Shown piece after piece: positions 9,638-22,537 of a stretch of DNA of 64,000 nt. Position numbers and translations under genes: made by a program. The notes beneath the pieces were generated by a model. The model saw nothing but the letters and a program-made list of their open reading frames with translations, did not search any database and was not told the origin of the DNA. Position 1 is the stretch's first letter. Every line of letters begins with the position of its first letter. The stretch comes from Pseudomonas hamedanensis (GTDB lineage Bacteria > Pseudomonadota > Gammaproteobacteria > Pseudomonadales > Pseudomonadaceae), in the NCBI RefSeq assembly GCF_014268595.2, contig NZ_CP077091.1, forward strand, positions 5,190,001 to 5,254,000, written 5' to 3'.

Positions 9638-10966
9638 ATGCGCGTGATGAAGTGGAGCATGATCGCACTGGCAGTTGCAGCAGCCGCCAGTTCTCAGTTG
9701 GCTACGGCCGCCCCGTTTGTAAGTGATCAGTCTGAAGCCAAAGGCTTCGTTGAAGACGCCAAAGCCGATCTGTTGATCCGCAACTATTACTTCAACCGTG
9801 ATAACAAGAATGGCGGCAACGACCAGAAAGACTGGACCCAGGGTATCTGGGGTAACTTCAGCTCTGGTTACACCCAAGGCACCGTAGGCGTGGGCATTGA
9901 CGCCTTCGGCTACCTGGCAATCAAACTCGACGGTGGCGATGGCACCGGCGGCACCGGCAACATGAGCCGCGACGCCGATGGCGAAGTTAACGACAGCCAG
10001 GGCAAAGCCGGCGCTGCCGTCAAGTTCCGCGTATCGAAAACCGAGCTGAAAGTCGGTGACATGCAGCCGAGCACCTCTCCTGTGTTCGCTGTCGGTGGCT
10101 CCCGCATCCTTCCGCAAACTGCCAGCGGCTTCCAGCTGCAGAGCAGCGAGATCAAGGATCTTGATCTGGAAGCCGGTCACTTCTACTCCGGTACCAGCCA
10201 GGACCGTAACTCCCGCGAAGGTGGCCTGTACGCCAACTACGCTGGCGTTGAAGCCAACACCATCGACTACTTCGGCGGCAAATACGGCATCACCGAAAAC
10301 CTGAGCGCCTCGCTCTACGGTGCCAAGCTCGAAGACATCTGGAACCAGTACTACGCCAACGTCAACCTCACCACGCCTTTCAGTGGTGACACTTCGTTGA
10401 ACACCGACTTCAACATCTACCGCACCACTGACACCGGTGATGCGAAAGCCGGCGATATCAGCAACACCACGTTCTCCCTGGCGACCGCTCTTTCGTTCCT
10501 GAAAGCGCACACCATTACCCTGGGCTTCCAGAAGGTCAACGGTGACACCCCGTTCGACTACATCGGCGTCGGCAAGAACAACCGTGGTGGCGACTCGATT
10601 TTCCTCGCCAACTCGATCCAGTACTCTGACTTCAACGGTCCGAACGAGAAATCCGCTCAGATCCGTTACGACATCAAGATGGCCGAGTACGGCGTTCCAG
10701 GTCTGAGCTTCATGACCCGTTACGTGAAAGGTTGGGACATCGACGGCACCCACACCCCTTCGGGCAGCGCCTACGCTGGCCTGTATGGCGAAGATGGCAA
10801 GCACAACGAAACCAACCTGGAAGCCAAGTACGTTGTTCAGTCTGGCCCAGCAAAAGACCTCTCCTTCCGCATTCGTCAAGCATGGCACCAGGCTAACGCT
10901 GACCAGGGCGAAGGCGACATCAAAGAGTTCCGTCTGATCGTCGACTACCCGCTGTCGCTGTTGTAA
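9638..10966 (+). CDS. oprD: Outer-membrane porin OprD
   Basis: A 442-residue basic-amino-acid porin of the OprD (Occ) family. In P. aeruginosa OprD takes up basic amino acids, peptides and carbapenems. The signal peptide is MRVMKWSMIALAVAAAASSQ followed by LATAA-PF. The mature barrel shows strong OprD identity as I recall it: DLLIRNYYFNRD, GSRILPQTASGFQLQSSE, GDSIFLANSIQYSDFNGPN, a C-terminal NLEAKYVVQSGPAKDLSFRI and the terminal LIVDYPLSLL. It also occupies the same place as P. aeruginosa oprD next to the HIT/slyX pair. A clean terminator follows. Other OprD-family paralogues exist, so orthology rests on similarity plus position. Confidence 0.9.
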   Translation: MRVMKWSMIALAVAAAASSQLATAAPFVSDQSEAKGFVEDAKADLLIRNYYFNRDNKNGGNDQKDWTQGIWGNFSSGYTQGTVGVGIDAFGYLAIKLDGGDGTGGTGNMSRDADGEVNDSQGKAGAAVKFRVSKTELKVGDMQPSTSPVFAVGGSRILPQTASGFQLQSSEIKDLDLEAGHFYSGTSQDRNSREGGLYANYAGVEANTIDYFGGKYGITENLSASLYGAKLEDIWNQYYANVNLTTPFSGDTSLNTDFNIYRTTDTGDAKAGDISNTTFSLATALSFLKAHTITLGFQKVNGDTPFDYIGVGKNNRGGDSIFLANSIQYSDFNGPNEKSAQIRYDIKMAEYGVPGLSFMTRYVKGWDIDGTHTPSGSAYAGLYGEDGKHNETNLEAKYVVQSGPAKDLSFRIRQAWHQANADQGEGDIKEFRLIVDYPLSLL

Positions 10967-10995
10967 TCGCATCCAGTTAGTTTGCGATAACAAAT

Positions 10996-11030
10996 AAAAA
11001 GGCCCATCTCAGGATGGGCCTTTTTTATTG
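10996..11030 (+). terminator. Intrinsic terminator after oprD
   Basis: AAAAAGGCCCATC-TCAG-GATGGGCCTTTTTT about 30 bases after the oprD stop. The stem is perfect and has T and A runs on both sides, so it can also work for minus-strand transcription; the converging mscS gene ends at 11084. Confidence 0.93.
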
Positions 11031-11083
11031 TTGCTGCGTTCACCCGCATTGACTGCCAGGTCAGGCAGTTAATTAGCAACCTA

Positions 11084-11926
11084 TCATTTAGTTGCCGGTT
11101 CCTGCATTACACGAATAACGCGCTGCGGAAAAGGAATATCAATTCCTGCAGCCTTCAAACGATCGCGCGATAGTTCATTGAACATGAACATCACATCCCA
11201 GTAATCGGCAGTTTTAACCCACACACGCAGGGAAACCGTGATCGAACTGTCGCCCAGTGTCGAAATCACCGCTTGTGGCTCAGGGTCCTGCAGCACGCGC
11301 TCGTCTTTGGCCAGGTCCAGCAGCACCTGCCGGGCCTTCTGCAGATCCGCCTCGTAATCGACACCGACATCGAACACAACCTTGCGGGTCGGCTGACGGT
11401 TGGTGTTGGTGATGATGCCGTTCGACAGATTGCCGTTGGGCAGGATGATGGTCTTGTTGTCGCCGGTACGCAGCACCGTGTGGAAGATCTGAATGCTGTC
11501 GACGGTGCCCGCCACGCCCTGTGCTTCAATCCAGTCGCCGATACGGAACGGACGGAACAACAGAATCAGCACGCCGCCGGCGAAATTCGCCAGGCTACCT
11601 TGCAGCGCCAGGCCAATGGCGAGACCGGCAGCACCGATGGCGGCAACGAACGAGGTGGTTTCCACGCCGATCATCGAGGCGACGCTGACAATCAGCAGCA
11701 CCTTGAGAATGATGTTCGCCAGGCTGCTGATAAAGCCTTGCAGCGCCAGGTCGGCATTGCGCAGGGCCAGCAGGCCGCCGAGTTTTTGCGTGACCTTGTT
11801 GATCAGCCACCAGCCGATGGCCAGGGTAATCACCGCCAGCAGCACGCGGCTGCCGTATTCCATGATCATCGGGATCCACGCCTGGGATGCCTTGACCAGG
11901 TTGTCCACTTCAGCATTCAAGTCCAT
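11084..11926 (-). CDS. mscS: Small-conductance mechanosensitive channel MscS
   Basis: A 280-residue MscS-family channel, close to the E. coli length, releasing solutes on hypo-osmotic shock. Three transmembrane helices lie in the first 125 residues. TM3 has the glycine/alanine pattern AAIGAAGLAIGLALQGSLAN, followed by the signature GVLILLFRPFRIGDWIEA and the beta-domain motif ILPNGNLSNGIITN. GGAG lies 7 bases before the ATG. It is convergent with oprD. Confidence 0.96.
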   Translation of the reverse strand: MDLNAEVDNLVKASQAWIPMIMEYGSRVLLAVITLAIGWWLINKVTQKLGGLLALRNADLALQGFISSLANIILKVLLIVSVASMIGVETTSFVAAIGAAGLAIGLALQGSLANFAGGVLILLFRPFRIGDWIEAQGVAGTVDSIQIFHTVLRTGDNKTIILPNGNLSNGIITNTNRQPTRKVVFDVGVDYEADLQKARQVLLDLAKDERVLQDPEPQAVISTLGDSSITVSLRVWVKTADYWDVMFMFNELSRDRLKAAGIDIPFPQRVIRVMQEPATK

Positions 11927-11971
11927 GTTCCATCTCCTGATTTTCCCCTTCCCGGGGGATACACAAAATAA

Positions 11972-12076
11972 TATGGGAGCAAGCCTGCTCGCGAAAACGC
12001 TGTGTCATTCAACAAGAATTGACTGACACATTGCATTCGCGAGCAAGCCGAGGCGTCGGACCGTCGCTCCCACACA
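11972..12076. repeat. REP pair with an interrupted right copy
   Basis: The left copy ATGGGAGCAAGCCTGCTCGC begins at 11973. The right copy reads GCGAGCAAGC, then about 15 extra bases (12049-12063, CGAGGCGTCGGACCG), then TCGCTCCCACA. The insert contains CCGA-GGCG-TCGG, so the right copy would fold with an extra small hairpin. Confidence 0.8.
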
Positions 12077-12090
12077 GTCACAAACCAAGC

Positions 12091-12576
12091 TTAGTCGCGG
12101 AAATTGTTGAACTGCAGCGGCATGCCGAATTCCTTGGCACGCAGGGCCGCGATGGCTTCCTGCAGGTCGTCACGCTTCTTGCCGGTCACCCGGACCTGCT
12201 CGCCCTGAATGGCGGCCTGGACCTTGAGCTTGGCATCTTTGATGTGGCCGACAATCTTCTTCGCCAGCTCCTTGTCGATGCCTTCCTTGAGCACGGCGTC
12301 CTGCTTCATCAGCTTGCCCGATGCGTAAGCCTCTTTGACCTCAAGGCACTGCACGTCGATCTTGCGCTTGACCAGCGCCAGCTTGAGGATTTCGATCATC
12401 GCTTCGAGCTGGAAGCCGGCTTCGGCGGTCAGGCTGACGGTCAGGTCCTTTTCCTTGAACTCGAAGCTGCCTTTGCCTTTCAGGTCATAACGACGATCGA
12501 GTTCCTTCACGGCGTTCTCGACCGCGTTGGTGAGTTCGTGTTTGTCCAGTTCGGATACCACGTCGAACGACGGCAT
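12091..12576 (-). CDS. yajQ: YajQ-family nucleotide/c-di-GMP-binding protein
   Basis: A 161-residue member of the YajQ family (DUF520). Xanthomonas and Pseudomonas homologues bind cyclic di-GMP and influence virulence gene expression. The start [20 protein letters not shown] follows GGAGAGATTAC. Conserved segments are [16 protein letters not shown], the KIDVQCLEV region, and [16 protein letters not shown] before the terminal [11 protein letters not shown] terminator-like hairpin with a T-run lies only 15-45 bases upstream of the start codon, inside the leader. Confidence 0.96.
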   Translation of the reverse strand: MPSFDVVSELDKHELTNAVENAVKELDRRYDLKGKGSFEFKEKDLTVSLTAEAGFQLEAMIEILKLALVKRKIDVQCLEVKEAYASGKLMKQDAVLKEGIDKELAKKIVGHIKDAKLKVQAAIQGEQVRVTGKKRDDLQEAIAALRAKEFGMPLQFNNFRD

Positions 12577-12589
12577 GTAATCTCTCCAA

Positions 12590-13633
<1,044 letters not shown>

Positions 13634-13678
13634 GCAGCGGCTACGCTGGCGACTTGTTCCTTTGTTGCGATAAACCCG

Positions 13679-15715
13679 ATGCCATTGCGCCAGCGCCTTG
13701 AAAACCTGCCGGTCGGCCAGAAATTGCTGGCTGCCCTGCTGGTGCTGTTGACCACCGTTCTGCTGGTCGCCAACCTGACTTTCATCAGCGCCGCCTATTA
13801 CATTTCCCAGGAAAGCATGGCGCCTCAGGCCTTGCAGACCATCGGCCGGCTGATCGCCAATCCAAGCCTGGTCAGCGACGCCCTGCAATCGCCGCGCAAC
13901 GCCGAGCGACTGCTCAAGGAACTCGACAGCTATTCGCCCCTGCGCGCTGCCGCGTTGTATGACGGCAAGGGCGAACGCCTCGCTCAGGTGCAGCATGGCG
14001 AAAAACTCAGCCTGCCAGCGCACTACCGGCATGTCGAAGCCTGGCAACTGACCGAGTTTCGCAGCAATCAGCTGATCACCCTGCCCCGCCCCGGCACCGA
14101 GCCTGGGCACCTGCTGCTGGTGGCGAGCAGCGAGTTGCCGATGGCGTTCTACACCGGCACCCTGACGGCCAGCCTCGGCATTCTGATTTTCAGTGTGTTG
14201 CTGTGGCTGGTGATTGCCCGGCAGATCAAACGCCTGATCACCCGGCCGATTCATCAGCTCGAAGAACTGTCACGCCAGGTCACCCGCGAAGAGAACTACG
14301 CCCTGCGCGCCGCCCGTGGCAACCACGACGAAATCGGCAGCCTCGCCGAGGCCTTCAATACCATGCTGTCGCGCATCGAGGCCCGCGAGCAGCAGCTCAA
14401 GCGCGCCCGCGACGACTCGCAAGCCGCCTACGATCAGGCTCAGGGCCTGGCCGAGGAAACCCGGCACACCAACCGCAAGCTGGAACTGGAAGTCCAGGTG
14501 CGCAGCAAGATCGAGAAAAAACTCACCGGTTTCCAGAACTACCTCAACAGCATCATTGATTCGATGCCTTCGGCGCTGATCGCCCTCGACGAGCAGCTCT
14601 ATGTCACCCAATGGAACCAGGAGGCCAGCGCGCTTTCCGGCACGCGCCTGGACGAAGCGCTGAACCAGCCGATCTTCCTCGCCTTCGAACCGCTGAAACC
14701 GTTTCTGCCGCAGCTCAAGGAAACGGTCGAGCAGCACACCGTGGCGAAAGTAGAGCGGGTCACCTGGCTCAAGGGTGACGAACCGCGGCATTACGCGCTG
14801 ACGTTTTATCCGTTGATGGGCGGTGCCGGGCGTGGGGTGGTCATCCGTATCGATGACATCACCCAGCGCTTGTCGCTGGAAGAAATGATGGTGCAGTCGG
14901 AAAAAATGCTCTCGGTCGGTGGTCTTGCCGCCGGCATGGCCCACGAAATCAACAACCCGCTGGGCGCGATTCTGCACAACGTGCAGAACATTCGCCGACG
15001 ACTGTCGGCGGAGCTGCCGAAGAACCTCGAAACCGCCGAGCAACTGGGCATCGAACTGGATGCCGTCAACCGTTACCTGCAAGGCCGCGAAGTGCCGCAA
15101 CTGCTCGATGGCATTCAGCAGGCCGGGGCGCGGGCGGCAAAAATCGTTACGCATATGCTCAGCTTCAGCCGCCGCAGCACCCGGCAAATGGCCCCGTGCG
15201 ATCTGCCAGCGCTGATCGATCAAGCCGTGGAGATCGCCGGCAATGACTTCGACCTGGCGATCGGTTTCGATTTCAAGGGTCAGGCAATCATTCGCCAGTT
15301 CGACCCGGCCCTCGGCCCGGTGCCCGGCACCGCCAACGAACTGGAGCAAGTGTTGCTCAACCTGCTGAAAAACGCTGCGCAGGCCATTCACCAACGCGAA
15401 GACGACAGCGAGCCGGGGCGCATCATTCTGCGCACCCGACTGAATCCGCCGTGGGCCGAGATTCAGGTGGAAGACAACGGCATCGGCATGAGCGAAAACG
15501 TGCGCAAGCGCACCTTCGAACCGTTCTTCACCACCAAGGAAATCGGCCAGGGCACCGGGCTGGGTTTGTCGGTGTCGTACTTCATCATTACCAACAACCA
15601 CAAAGGGCAGATGGAAGTGCAGTCAGCGCCCGGCCAGGGCACCTGCTTCACCCTGCGCCTGCCGCTGACGCAGCCAACGCCCGTCACCGCCGAAACCAAT
15701 CAACTACCGAGGTAA
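13679..15715 (+). CDS. Membrane sensor histidine kinase (HAMP-PAS-HisKA-HATPase)
   Basis: A 678-residue sensor kinase. TM1 is at about 19-43 (LLAALLVLLTTVLLVANLTF), a periplasmic loop follows, and TM2 is at about 163-183. Then come HAMP (RPIHQLEELSRQV), a coiled coil, a PAS domain (SMPSALIALDEQLYVTQWNQ onward), the H-box MAHEINNPLGAI (His at about 421), N-box LLNLLKNAAQAI, G1 DNGIGM and G2 GTGLGL. There is no receiver domain and no adjacent response regulator. From memory, the syntenic P. aeruginosa gene is PA4398, reported to affect swarming and biofilm. It ends 3 bases before the next gene. Confidence 0.93.
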   Translation: MPLRQRLENLPVGQKLLAALLVLLTTVLLVANLTFISAAYYISQESMAPQALQTIGRLIANPSLVSDALQSPRNAERLLKELDSYSPLRAAALYDGKGERLAQVQHGEKLSLPAHYRHVEAWQLTEFRSNQLITLPRPGTEPGHLLLVASSELPMAFYTGTLTASLGILIFSVLLWLVIARQIKRLITRPIHQLEELSRQVTREENYALRAARGNHDEIGSLAEAFNTMLSRIEAREQQLKRARDDSQAAYDQAQGLAEETRHTNRKLELEVQVRSKIEKKLTGFQNYLNSIIDSMPSALIALDEQLYVTQWNQEASALSGTRLDEALNQPIFLAFEPLKPFLPQLKETVEQHTVAKVERVTWLKGDEPRHYALTFYPLMGGAGRGVVIRIDDITQRLSLEEMMVQSEKMLSVGGLAAGMAHEINNPLGAILHNVQNIRRRLSAELPKNLETAEQLGIELDAVNRYLQGREVPQLLDGIQQAGARAAKIVTHMLSFSRRSTRQMAPCDLPALIDQAVEIAGNDFDLAIGFDFKGQAIIRQFDPALGPVPGTANELEQVLLNLLKNAAQAIHQREDDSEPGRIILRTRLNPPWAEIQVEDNGIGMSENVRKRTFEPFFTTKEIGQGTGLGLSVSYFIITNNHKGQMEVQSAPGQGTCFTLRLPLTQPTPVTAETNQLPR

Positions 15716-15718
15716 CCC

Positions 15719-16303
15719 ATGGGCTTTCGCTTGTCGAAGATTTACACCCGCACCGGCGACAAAGGCGAAACCGGCCTGGGCGATGGCCGCCGCGTGCCCA
15801 AGGATCACCCGCGTATCGAGGCGATTGGCGAGGTCGATACGCTGAACAGTCAGGTCGGCGTACTGTTGGCCGGGTTGCTCGGCGAACGTGCGGCGTATCC
15901 CGGGCTCAATGAAGTGATCGAAGTGTTGGCGCCGTGTCAGCATCGCCTGTTCGACTTCGGGGGCGAATTGGCGATGCCTGAATATCAGGCACTCAACCAG
16001 GCCGAAATCGAACGGCTGGAAGCAGCGATCGATGGGTGGAATGAAGAACTGGGGCCGCTGGAGAATTTCATTTTGCCGGGCGGTTCAACGCTGATTGCCC
16101 AGGCGCATGTGTGTCGCAGCCTGGCAAGGAGCGCCGAGCGACGCTGTCAGCACTTGAATGCGATGGAACCGCTGGCCGGGGTTGGCCTGGCGTATATCAA
16201 TCGGCTGTCGGATTTGCTGTTTGTCGCGGCGCGGGTGATTGCGCGGCGGCAGGGTGTGGCGGAGATTCTGTGGCAGCCCGCGGCCAAGCCTCAAAATTCG
16301 TAG
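15719..16303 (+). CDS. PduO-type cob(I)alamin adenosyltransferase
   Basis: A 194-residue ATP:cob(I)alamin adenosyltransferase, which makes adenosylcobalamin. The N-terminal KIYTRTGDKGETGLGDGRRV binds ATP. Further family motifs are the VDTLNSQVG segment, FILPGGS, and SLARSAERRC...YINRLSDLLFVAAR near the C-terminus. The start follows GAGGTAACCC, and the 3-base gap to the kinase gene implies one operon. The family also includes human MMAB. Confidence 0.95.
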   Translation: MGFRLSKIYTRTGDKGETGLGDGRRVPKDHPRIEAIGEVDTLNSQVGVLLAGLLGERAAYPGLNEVIEVLAPCQHRLFDFGGELAMPEYQALNQAEIERLEAAIDGWNEELGPLENFILPGGSTLIAQAHVCRSLARSAERRCQHLNAMEPLAGVGLAYINRLSDLLFVAARVIARRQGVAEILWQPAAKPQNS

Positions 16304-16317
16304 CGTTTGGAGATAGG

Positions 16318-16404
16318 CTATCGCGAGCAGGCTCACTCCTACATTCGACCGTATTCCAAGTGAAGGAACACGATCACTGTAGGAGTGAGCCTGCTCGCGA
16401 TGGG
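16318..16404. repeat. REP inverted pair
   Basis: TATCGCGAGCAGGCTCACTC at 16319 and its mirror GAGTGAGCCTGCTCGCGATG ending at 16402, using the TAGGAGTGAGC variant rather than the commoner GGGAGCGAGC. It sits between convergent genes and may act as a bidirectional terminator. Confidence 0.88.
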
Positions 16405-16408
16405 GCCA

Positions 16409-17362
16409 TCAGCTTTTTACAGGATCAGGCCAGAACGCCCGAATCCCCGCCACACCCTGAGCCCCAACGCTCCAGGCCTGTTCCCGCTCCGCCGGCCCTA
16501 CTCCACCGAGCAGAAACACCGGTTTGCTGAAACCGTCGATCAACACCGCGGCCTGCTCCCAACCCAATGGCTGCGCGTCCGGGTGCGTCAGCGTCGGCTG
16601 CACCGGCGACAGGGTGACGAAGTCCACCCCCATTTGCTCGGCCAGCGCCAGCTCTTCAGCGTTATGGCAGGACGCCGCCAGCCAGCGCTCGGCCGGCAAT
16701 GGACGCCCCGCCGCCGCGTATTTACGCAGTTGTGCAGCGGTGATGTGCCAGCCGGCCGAGGGGAAATCGCCGAGCCACTCGAACGGCCCTTTGATCATCA
16801 ACTGCGCCTTGCCGGCACACAGACCCACCGCATCGACCGCCAGATCGCGGTATTTCGGATCGTAGCCGTTTGGCGCGCGGAGCTGGATCAGTTTGATTCC
16901 GCCGGCAATCGCCTTCTGGATGCCGCGCAGCAGGGCCGGCGTTTCGAGATCGTCGGGAGTAATCAGGTAGTCGGCAGGCAGACGCGCTGCCGCAACGATC
17001 GGCTGGTTGGCCGCCGGAAACTCATAGTTGACCAGCTCGCGCGCGGTGACCCACGCGAGTGGCTGGCCTTCCGCGCCGTGGGGTTCGCCGCTGAACGACG
17101 AGACTTCCCAGACATCCAGCAAGACCTGTTTGTCCGGGTAATCGTGACGAACCTTGATCAGCGGGCGGGCTGCGCCGACGACGATCCCCAACTCTTCGTG
17201 CAGCTCGCGAGCCAGTGCCGATTCAACCGATTCATCGGCCTCGACCTTGCCACCGGGGAACTCCCACAGACCACCCTGGTGCTGGGTGTCGGCACGGCGG
17301 GCAATGAGGATTTTGCCACTGTCGTCACGAATGACGGCAGCGGCGACGTGGACACGTTTCAC
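16409..17362 (-). CDS. Nudix hydrolase fused to thiamine-phosphate-synthase-like domain
   Basis: A 317-residue fusion. Residues 1-130 are a MutT-type Nudix domain with the box GGKVEADESVESALARELHE followed by ELGI (GX5EX7REUXEEXGU fits). Residues 140-317 are a ThiE/TenI-like TIM barrel (KLIQLRAPN, GWHITAAQL, AASCHNAEEL, DFVTLSPVQPT, VFLLGGVG). It probably sanitises oxidised nucleotides; the TIM-barrel role is unknown. The GTG start at 17362 overlaps the stop of the upstream GST gene (GTGA), indicating translational coupling. Longer frames upstream lie inside the GST gene. Confidence 0.93.
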   Translation of the reverse strand: MKRVHVAAAVIRDDSGKILIARRADTQHQGGLWEFPGGKVEADESVESALARELHEELGIVVGAARPLIKVRHDYPDKQVLLDVWEVSSFSGEPHGAEGQPLAWVTARELVNYEFPAANQPIVAAARLPADYLITPDDLETPALLRGIQKAIAGGIKLIQLRAPNGYDPKYRDLAVDAVGLCAGKAQLMIKGPFEWLGDFPSAGWHITAAQLRKYAAAGRPLPAERWLAASCHNAEELALAEQMGVDFVTLSPVQPTLTHPDAQPLGWEQAAVLIDGFSKPVFLLGGVGPAEREQAWSVGAQGVAGIRAFWPDPVKS

Positions 17363-17991
17363 CGGTTCAATTCCTCCAGTCCTGCCTTTTGCCACGCCTT
17401 GAACGCGGGCCACTGGTAAAGGGTTTCGACATAAGCTTCGTCGATGGCCGGCAGCTTCACCTGATAGGTGCGCAGGCGTACGGCGATCGGCGCGAAGAAG
17501 GCATCGGCCAGACTCAAGCGGCCGAACAGGTACGGCCCCTCCTCTGTCGCCGCCGCACGGCATTCGGCCCACAGCACGAGCATGCGCTCGATGTCGACCT
17601 TCACCTCCGGCGGCATCGGGCTCAGCGCAGCGTCATGGCCAAGATGGAACGGCATATGGTTGCGCAGGGCGAAGAAGCCGCTGTGCATCTGTGCGCAGGC
17701 CGAGCGTGCTTGCGCGCGCGAGAAGATGTCGCTCGGCCAGAGCGACTCGGACGGAAACTGCTCGGCCAGGTATTCAGCAATGGCCAGCGAGTCGGCAATG
17801 ACGCCGCGAGTGGTTTTCAGCAGCGGCACCTTGCCGGTCGGCGAATGCTCGAGCAGGCGCTCGCGGGTGTCGGGCTTGCCGAGCTTGATCACTTCTTCTG
17901 TGTACGGTGCGCCGGTCAGTTCCAGCGCCAGAGCCGCGCGCAGGGACCAGGAGGAAAGGAGTTTGTCGCCGATGATCAGGTGCAGGGACAT
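17359..17991 (-). CDS. Glutathione S-transferase
   Basis: A 210-residue GST with a thioredoxin-fold N-terminus (SLHLIIGDKLLSSWSLRAAL, the SSWS type resembling zeta/maleylacetoacetate-isomerase-like and YfcF-type enzymes). The glutathione-contact segment is KVPLLKT...DSLAIAEYL. An all-helical C-terminal domain ends in YQWPAFKAWQKAG. The start at 17991 gives the family N-terminus. It is cotranscribed with the Nudix fusion by a 4-base overlap. Confidence 0.92.
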   Translation of the reverse strand: MSLHLIIGDKLLSSWSLRAALALELTGAPYTEEVIKLGKPDTRERLLEHSPTGKVPLLKTTRGVIADSLAIAEYLAEQFPSESLWPSDIFSRAQARSACAQMHSGFFALRNHMPFHLGHDAALSPMPPEVKVDIERMLVLWAECRAAATEEGPYLFGRLSLADAFFAPIAVRLRTYQVKLPAIDEAYVETLYQWPAFKAWQKAGLEELNR

Positions 17992-18045
17992 GGTGTGGCG
18001 CCTTTTCGTCAGAGGAATGCTTCTGAATGTGTTGTGTCCGGATCG

Positions 18046-18130
18046 CCGCTTTCGCGAGCAGGCTCGCTCCCACAATGGAGCGAGCTGCGACGAGAATACC
18101 CTGTGGGAGCGAGCCTGCTCGCGATGGCGG
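18046..18130. repeat. REP inverted pair (GST-argJ)
   Basis: CTTTCGCGAGCAGGCTCGCT at about 18052 and GTGGGAGCGAGCCTGCTCGC ending at 18123, with about 27 bases between. It fills most of the gap between argJ and the GST gene. Confidence 0.9.
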
Positions 18131-18150
18131 CGACTCGGTCCCGGATCAGA

Positions 18151-19368
18151 TCAAGTGCGGTATTCAGCGTTGATCTTCACGTATTCATGCGACAGGTCGG
18201 TGGTCCAGATGGTTTCGCTGCAATCGCCGCGCCCCAGTTCGATGCGGATGGTGATTTCTTCCTGCTGCATCACCGCCGAGCCCTGGGCTTCAGTGTAGGT
18301 CGCGGCGCGTGCGCCACGGCTGGCGATGCACACCTCGCCGAGGAACACGTCGATCTTGCTCACGTCCAGATCCGGTACACCGGCACGGCCGACAGCGGCG
18401 AGAATACGGCCCCAGTTCGGGTCGGAGGCGAACAGCGCCGTCTTGATCAGCGGCGAGTGGGCCACGGTGTAACCGACGTCCAGGCATTCCTGGTGATTGC
18501 CGCCGCCGTTCACTTGCACGGTGACGAACTTGGTCGCGCCTTCGCCGTCACGCACGATGGCCTGGGCCACGTCCATGCACACTTCGAACACCGCTTGTTT
18601 CAGCTTGCCGAACAGCTCGCCTTCAGCGCGGGTGATTTCCGGCAGCGCGGCTTTGCCGGTGGCGATCAACATGCAGCAATCGTTGGTCGAGGTATCGCCG
18701 TCAATGGTGATGCGGTTGAACGACTTGTTCGCGCCGTCGAGCATCAGGTTGTGCAGCACATCGCGCGAGACTTTGGCGTCAGTGGCGATGTAGCCGAGCA
18801 TGGTCGCCATGTTCGGGCGGATCATGCCCGCGCCTTTGCTGATGCCGGTGACGGTGAGGGTCACGCCATCATGCTGGAACTGGCGACTGGCACCCTTGGG
18901 CAGTGTGTCGGTGGTCATGATGCCGGTGGCGGCAGCTTCCCAGTTGTTTTCCGACAGATCGTCCAGCGCCGCTTGCAGCGCGCCTTCGATCTTCTCGACC
19001 GGCAGCGGCTCGCCGATGACACCGGTGGAGTACGGCAGGATCTGGCTGGCGTCGACGCCGGTCAGTTCGGCCAGTTTCGCGCAAGTGCGCTCGGCCGCGG
19101 CCAGGCCCGGCTCGCCGGTGCCGGCGTTGGCGTTGCCGGTGTTGGTCAGCAGGTAGCGCACGGCGTTCTGCACGCGTTTTTTCGCCAAGATCACCGGTGC
19201 GGCACAAAAGGCGTTCAACGTGAACACGCCCGCCACGGTCGAGCCTTCGGCACAACGCATCACGACGACATCTTTGCGCCCGGGGCGCTTGATGCCGGCC
19301 GAAGCGATACCGAGTTCAAAACCGGCAACCGGGTGCAACGTTGGCAAAGGACCAAGACCAACAGCCAT
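18151..19368 (-). CDS. argJ: Bifunctional ornithine/glutamate N-acetyltransferase ArgJ
   Basis: A 405-residue arginine-synthesis enzyme that moves acetyl from N-acetylornithine to glutamate, and often also uses acetyl-CoA. It is made as a precursor cut by autoproteolysis before the nucleophilic Thr in [10 protein letters not shown] (about 188-197). Other family marks are [35 protein letters not shown] and the C-terminal [20 protein letters not shown] lies 7 bases before the ATG. It is downstream of secA, separated by a terminator. Confidence 0.97.
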   Translation of the reverse strand: MAVGLGPLPTLHPVAGFELGIASAGIKRPGRKDVVVMRCAEGSTVAGVFTLNAFCAAPVILAKKRVQNAVRYLLTNTGNANAGTGEPGLAAAERTCAKLAELTGVDASQILPYSTGVIGEPLPVEKIEGALQAALDDLSENNWEAAATGIMTTDTLPKGASRQFQHDGVTLTVTGISKGAGMIRPNMATMLGYIATDAKVSRDVLHNLMLDGANKSFNRITIDGDTSTNDCCMLIATGKAALPEITRAEGELFGKLKQAVFEVCMDVAQAIVRDGEGATKFVTVQVNGGGNHQECLDVGYTVAHSPLIKTALFASDPNWGRILAAVGRAGVPDLDVSKIDVFLGEVCIASRGARAATYTEAQGSAVMQQEEITIRIELGRGDCSETIWTTDLSHEYVKINAEYRT

Positions 19369-19429
19369 GAATGCGCTCCTTACTCAATGATGTCAGCACC
19401 GCCAGGGAAAGGACGGTGGTGTAAATGGC

Positions 19430-19464
19430 AAAACGCCGCGACGGCAGAAGCCGGTCGCGGCGCG
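19430..19464 (-). terminator. Terminator after secA
   Basis: On the minus strand CGCCGCGACCGGC-TTCT-GCCGTCGCGGCG is followed by TTTT. It is a long GC-rich stem about 25 bases past the secA stop, ahead of argJ. Confidence 0.8.
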
Positions 19465-19488
19465 GGGTGTTCAGCGATTGAAACGGGT

Positions 19489-22230
<2,742 letters not shown>

Positions 22231-22537
22231 ATCGGCAGGATCTTCCACACTAAAGGGATGGAGGGCGGCCCCGTGAGTCGCCCGTGCAGCCCTCATGGCC
22301 GCATGCGAACGAGCATTCTACCCGGAAACGGTGGTGAGGAAAGTGGCGATATTCCACGATGCTGGCACTGCGCTTTGACGGGGCTCACATAAAATAGGGG
22401 CGTTTTGCTCAACTTCAAGCCGTTCGGGCAAGAAGTTAGTCATTGATTTAATGAGCAAAGCAGGGACAAAAGCAATGGGCGAGTGGTTCCGCTGCTTTCT
22501 GCTACCATGGCGCCTCTGTTACTTCAGGTGTTCGATC

